A stretch of DNA of 7,884 bases from Chloroflexota bacterium (GTDB lineage Bacteria > Chloroflexota > Limnocylindria > Limnocylindrales > CSP1-4): the NCBI GenBank assembly GCA_005880805.1, contig VBFZ01000092.1, positions 560 to 8,443 of the forward strand, written 5' to 3'. The notes below the pieces were generated by a model. That model was not told where the DNA came from. It saw only the letters and a program-made list of their open reading frames with translations, and did not search any database. Numbering within the stretch: the first letter of the stretch is position 1; each line of letters opens with the position of its first letter. Positions 5,185-7,884 of this stretch are shown here, in pieces. The translations under genes and the position numbers were made by a program.

Positions 5185-5469
5185 GTGCGGGCCGTCGCGA
5201 CAACCCTGCTTGCCCTTGCCTTGCTGCTGATCCCCGTGTCCCTCGGGTCGCTCGGCCTCGATCGCGCTCTGCCGGTCGGAGCCGCGACTGCCCTCGCGGC
5301 CTCGCCATCGCCGAGCCCCGCCTCGGGTGACACGCGCAGCCCAGGTGAAGGACCGGGCCTCGTCGGGCGGCCGGGCGAGGCGATCCTCGGAGTGCTCGTC
5401 CTGGCGCTCGTGTCTGCCGTGCTGACCCTCGCCTGGGTTCGCGTCACAGCCAACCGGTCGAACCGCTGA
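5185..5469 (+). CDS. Small two-TM/secreted hypothetical protein
   Basis: This 94-residue protein has a hydrophobic N-terminus (about 4-25), a possible signal-peptidase site after ALA (36-38), a Ser/Pro/Gly-rich extracytoplasmic linker (39-64), a second TM helix (about 66-86) and a short basic tail (RVTANRSNR). The layout suits a type I membrane protein with a very small outside part, or a two-TM hairpin. No family is recognised. The start is GTG at 5185, 8 nt after the GIDE-like stop. The frame upstream overlaps that gene and reads as arginine-rich noise. It lies tightly between the GIDE-like gene and the peptidase gene (19-nt gap), so an accessory role in the envelope is plausible but unproved. 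Its Ser/Pro linker is similar in composition to that of the peptidase. Confidence 0.65.
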   Translation: MRAVATTLLALALLLIPVSLGSLGLDRALPVGAATALAASPSPSPASGDTRSPGEGPGLVGRPGEAILGVLVLALVSAVLTLAWVRVTANRSNR

Positions 5470-5488
5470 TGCGCACGTTGGCCGGGCG

Positions 5489-6328
5489 ATGACGCGCCGG
5501 CGTCCATCAGGGGCCACCCTTCTGCTTCTGGGCGGCCTCGTCGTGGCGGTGGTGGGCGTCGCGAGTGTGGCGTGGGCATCGGGTTGGGCGCCGGCATTCA
5601 CCGGCCTGGGATCGGCCGGCGTTCCGTCGACCCCAGGGAGCGCGGGCGGCCCCAGCCCCTCCGCGGCGCTTGTATCTGCCTCGCCGCTGGCGTCGCCAAG
5701 CCCGCTCGCGCCGAGTCCCTCTCCGAGCGCGGCGTCGCCGAGTCCAGGCGTTCCATCGGCACCAACCTCGGCTGCGGGCTTCCGCCCGAGCCAGACGGTC
5801 GTGCCCATGGGCTTCCCGCTCCGCGCAACTGCGAAGTACCGCTACGGCGATGGGTTCCGGGCGCCGCGCGTCGGTCGCCCCTACTGGTACAACCAGATCC
5901 GCGGAGTGACCAGCGGCGGTCGACTGCTGCGGGGGCACGACGGCCAGGACCTCCAGGTCAAGGTCGGAACACCGGTCCTGGCGACCTTTGACGGCGTGAT
6001 CGTCGATCCAGCCACGATCTGGCGGCCGTGGCAGCCGGCCATCTACGGGACGGTCGCGGTCGTCCAGAGCACCGAGCCGACCAGCCTGGGATACCGATCG
6101 ATCTCCGCACATCTCTCACGACTGGCGGTTGCGATCGGGGACGTCGTCCATCGCGGCGAGGTGATCGGCTGGACGGGCCAGACGGGAAACGCCGCGGGCA
6201 CGGTGCCGCACTTGCATTTCGAGCTGCGCGCCCCGTTCATGATCCTGTTCCACTACGCGGGCATCGCCCGCCGCCTCGACGTGTTCGACCCACGGCCTTC
6301 GCTGCTCGCCTCCGACCCGAACCGCTGA
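5489..6328 (+). CDS. Membrane-anchored M23/LytM zinc endopeptidase
   Basis: This 279-residue protein probably cuts peptide cross-links of peptidoglycan outside the cell. Residues 1-8 are basic (MTRRRPSG) and 9-31 form a signal anchor. Residues 41-96 are a Ser/Pro/Ala-rich linker that could span the wall. The LytM domain takes up about 110-270. Zinc ligands are H150 and D154 (HDGQD, the HxGxD motif) and H243, with H208 (SAHLS) and H241 (HLHFE) as catalytic histidines. All are present, so the enzyme should be active. The segment WTGQTGNAAGTVPHLHFEL (228-246) is the classical family end motif. No LysM or other wall-binding domain is seen. It is third in the envelope operon. ATG at 5489 directly precedes the signal anchor, and no good ribosome site is visible. 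In a lineage without peptidoglycan it could instead act on other envelope peptides or be regulatory. Confidence 0.92.
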   Translation: MTRRRPSGATLLLLGGLVVAVVGVASVAWASGWAPAFTGLGSAGVPSTPGSAGGPSPSAALVSASPLASPSPLAPSPSPSAASPSPGVPSAPTSAAGFRPSQTVVPMGFPLRATAKYRYGDGFRAPRVGRPYWYNQIRGVTSGGRLLRGHDGQDLQVKVGTPVLATFDGVIVDPATIWRPWQPAIYGTVAVVQSTEPTSLGYRSISAHLSRLAVAIGDVVHRGEVIGWTGQTGNAAGTVPHLHFELRAPFMILFHYAGIARRLDVFDPRPSLLASDPNR

Positions 6329-6362
6329 GGCGCCCCCGCTCCGGCAATCTCAACGCTCGACC

Positions 6363-6394
6363 GCGGCAGCGTCCCCACGTCGCATGGCTGCCGC
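6363..6394 (+). terminator. 8-bp inverted repeat after the peptidase gene
   Basis: GCGGCAGC (6363-6370) and GCTGCCGC (6387-6394) are perfect inverted repeats with a 16-nt loop. They lie 34 nt after the peptidase stop and before the next promoter. There is no T-run, and the loop is long for an intrinsic terminator, so this is a candidate only. Confidence 0.35.
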
Positions 6395-6422
6395 CGAATG
6401 GCCGGCCGGGACTTTCGTCCTA

Positions 6423-6451
6423 TTGGAAAGAAGTGTGAGCTTGCCTAGGCT
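6423..6451 (+). promoter_or_regulatory. Sigma70-type promoter of the HTH-GAF gene
   Basis: TTGGAA (6423-6428), a 17-nt spacer and TAGGCT (6446-6451) give a reasonable housekeeping promoter. The start would be near 6458, giving a leader of about 29 nt before GTG 6487. The leader lacks a ribosome site. The stretch is noticeably more AT-rich than its surroundings. Confidence 0.5.
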
Positions 6452-6470
6452 CGCGGCTGTCGACCTCACA
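6434..6470. promoter_or_regulatory. TGTGAG/CTCACA inverted repeat around the -10 and start site
   Basis: TGTGAG (6434-6439) and CTCACA (6465-6470) are perfect inverted repeats separated by 25 bp. They flank the -10 element and predicted transcription start of the HTH-GAF gene. The position suits an operator, possibly for autoregulation by the HTH protein. The spacing is far too wide for a CRP-type site. Confidence 0.3.
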
Positions 6471-6486
6471 TTTCCTCCAGCATGTT

Positions 6487-7884
6487 GTGACCACCGTTCT
6501 GCCGATCCGCCCCATCGACGCGACGCTTTCGGTGACGAAGGCGGCTCGCTTGCTGGGCGTGCACCCGAACACGATCCGCGCCTGGAGCGACCAGGGCCGC
6601 CTGCGCTACTACCGGATCAATCCACGGGGCGACCGGCGCTATCGCCTGGGTGATCTGCAGCGCTTCCTCGAAGTGGCCGCGAGCGGTGCGCAGTCTGCGG
6701 AACCGCCCGCGCTCGTCGCTCTTCCCGCCGGCTCGGCGGCAACCCTCCAGAGCGGCAGGGCGCAACGCGGCAAGATCGCCGACTTCCAGGCAGCGGCGAG
6801 GCGGCGCGGCACCTATGGCCGGACGACGGCAACCGGAGGGTCGCTCGAAGGGCCCGGCGGCCTCCTGGAGGATGAGCGGCATCGCCTCGACCTCCGGATC
6901 CTCGCCCAACTCGCCGACGCGGCCACCCACCAGCGCGACCTGGATGCAGCACTCGAGTTCGCCGCAGGGCTCCTGCGGGAGGCGTACGGCTACGCCCTCA
7001 TCGCCGTGCTCGAAGTCCGTGATGAGCTCGTCGTTCCGCGCGCCGTGTCGTCGATCAGCCCGAACCTGCGCCTGTCAGACCTGCCGGCGACGTACGGCAT
7101 CGTCGGCCTCGCGCTGAGCGAACGCGTCGGGATCCGGTCCGATGCGCTACCCGGGATCGTGCGGACGCCGGCGATCGTGTCCGGCGGGGGCGCCGAGCTT
7201 GCCGTCCCGATCGAAGGCCACGGCGGTCCCTGGGGAGCGCTGTTCGCCGTGGCCGAACGCCCGGCGAGCCTCACCGCGCATGACCTCGAGCTGCTGAGCG
7301 TGGCCGCGCGTCAGCTGGCGGGCCTGGTGGAGCGATCGCGACTGCTCGACGAGACCAGCCAGCAGCTGCACCGCCTCGAGGCACTCCGGCGCGTGGCCGA
7401 GGACATCGGCAGCAAACTCGATCTCGACGAGATCCTGAGCGGGCTCGTCGACCACGCCATGGTCCTGTTCGGCGCGGACCGAGCCGCGGTCTTCCTGCGA
7501 CAACCCGATGGACAGGTCACCGCCGGTGTCGTGCGCGGCCTGTCGCCCGAGTTCCTTGCGGCGGTCAGGGACTTTCCCACCCCCTCCCTGCCCGCGATCG
7601 CGGTCGCGACCCGCCGTCCGCTGTACGCCACGAACTACCGCGACGACCCGCGTGGCTCCGCCCTTCGCGCGGCGGTCGTGCAGGAGGGGTTCGACACGAT
7701 CTGCACCGCGCCGTTGTTCGACGGCGGTGACTTGCTCGGCCTCCTGAACATCTATCACGACCGGCCGCACGAGTGGACCGACGACGAGCTCGACACGTTA
7801 AGCGCCCTCGCAACACAGGCGGGCGTCGCGATCAAGACGGCCCAGAATTACGCGCAGATGGCGACCTGGGCCGCGCAGCTCCAG
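6487..7884 (+). CDS. MerR/excisionase-type HTH protein with tandem GAF domains (3' end outside window)
   Basis: The frame is open for 466 codons to the window edge. Residues 14-62 form a MerR/HTH_17-like DNA-binding domain: LSVTKAARLLGVHPNTIRAW is the helix-turn-helix, followed by the wing GDRRYRLGDLQRFLE. A low-complexity linker (65-130) follows. GAF1 occupies about 132-290 (YGYALIAVLEV, GIVGLALSERVGI, ELAVPIEG, WGALFAVAE). A short helical connector (LLDETSQQLHRLEALRRV) leads to GAF2 at about 302-450 (LDLDEILSGLVDHAMVLFGADRAAVFL, TAPLFDGGDLLGLLNIY). The sequence then enters another helix (IKTAQNYAQMATWAAQLQ), typical of a linker to a further GAF, kinase or cyclase domain. It is probably a cytosolic sensor with no TM segment. 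The GAF ligands are unknown. The start is GTG at 6487, and the only stop-free extension reaches a CTG at 6457, 5 nt after the -10 element. Whether output is DNA binding or phosphotransfer cannot be seen. Confidence 0.85.
   Translation, partial: MTTVLPIRPIDATLSVTKAARLLGVHPNTIRAWSDQGRLRYYRINPRGDRRYRLGDLQRFLEVAASGAQSAEPPALVALPAGSAATLQSGRAQRGKIADFQAAARRRGTYGRTTATGGSLEGPGGLLEDERHRLDLRILAQLADAATHQRDLDAALEFAAGLLREAYGYALIAVLEVRDELVVPRAVSSISPNLRLSDLPATYGIVGLALSERVGIRSDALPGIVRTPAIVSGGGAELAVPIEGHGGPWGALFAVAERPASLTAHDLELLSVAARQLAGLVERSRLLDETSQQLHRLEALRRVAEDIGSKLDLDEILSGLVDHAMVLFGADRAAVFLRQPDGQVTAGVVRGLSPEFLAAVRDFPTPSLPAIAVATRRPLYATNYRDDPRGSALRAAVVQEGFDTICTAPLFDGGDLLGLLNIYHDRPHEWTDDELDTLSALATQAGVAIKTAQNYAQMATWAAQLQ

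Noticed and set aside
5620..5780. Tandem repeat or recombination site in the Ser/Pro-rich part of the peptidase gene
   Set aside because: The similarity is codon-level low complexity (Ser-Pro-Ser) with no fixed repeat unit. It encodes a linker.
6434..6470. CRP/FNR-type binding site
   Set aside because: The half-sites resemble TGTGA/TCACA but are separated by 27 bp instead of about 6, so a CRP dimer would not fit.
1..7884. CRISPR arrays, insertion sequences, tRNA or rRNA genes
   Set aside because: I found no regularly spaced repeats, transposase motifs, terminal repeats or recognisable tRNA or rRNA sequence on either strand.

Overview
The window is very GC-rich and densely packed with genes. 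Start codons are often GTG, classical ribosome binding sites are rare, and several promoters sit so close to the start codon that the transcripts should be leaderless. Together with the gene types (PIG-L deacetylase, thiamine diphosphokinase of the ThiN type, Ser/Pro-linked M23 peptidase, HTH plus tandem GAF sensor) this suggests a GC-rich Chloroflexota or Actinomycetota-like soil or freshwater bacterium. The phylum is an inference and no marker gene is present.

Left part (1-2869): the last 42 codons of an unrecognised plus-strand gene meet a convergent minus-strand cluster across a strong hairpin. In transcription order the cluster is a HAD phosphatase, a thiamine diphosphokinase, a BCP-type peroxiredoxin and a PIG-L/LmbE deacetylase. 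The first two are in the same reading frame and separated only by one TGA codon. The peroxiredoxin starts 2 nt after the kinase stop, and also has what looks like its own extended -10 element inside the last kinase codons.

Middle (2870-4447): a divergent promoter region leads rightwards to a YbaK/ProX-type aminoacyl-tRNA deacylase, a strong hairpin, and a small PQQ-like beta-propeller-repeat protein. A 262-bp gap follows. It holds two DnaA-box-like 9-mers exactly 30 bp apart, a good sigma70-type promoter, two small hairpins and a second, start-proximal -10 element.

Right part (4448-7884): a likely envelope operon encodes a two-TM protein resembling the GIDE-domain family, a small two-TM protein and a membrane-anchored LytM/M23 endopeptidase with all catalytic residues. 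After a hairpin and a new promoter comes a long gene that runs off the window: an N-terminal MerR/excisionase-type HTH followed by two GAF domains, a sensor or regulator whose output end is not visible.

Most genes are ordinary housekeeping families. The most informative signal is a repeated promoter geometry (TANNNT, then 6-7 nt, then the start codon) before four of the genes. It fixes their starts and implies leaderless translation. I saw no CRISPR array, mobile element, tRNA or rRNA, and no clearly new multi-gene system.
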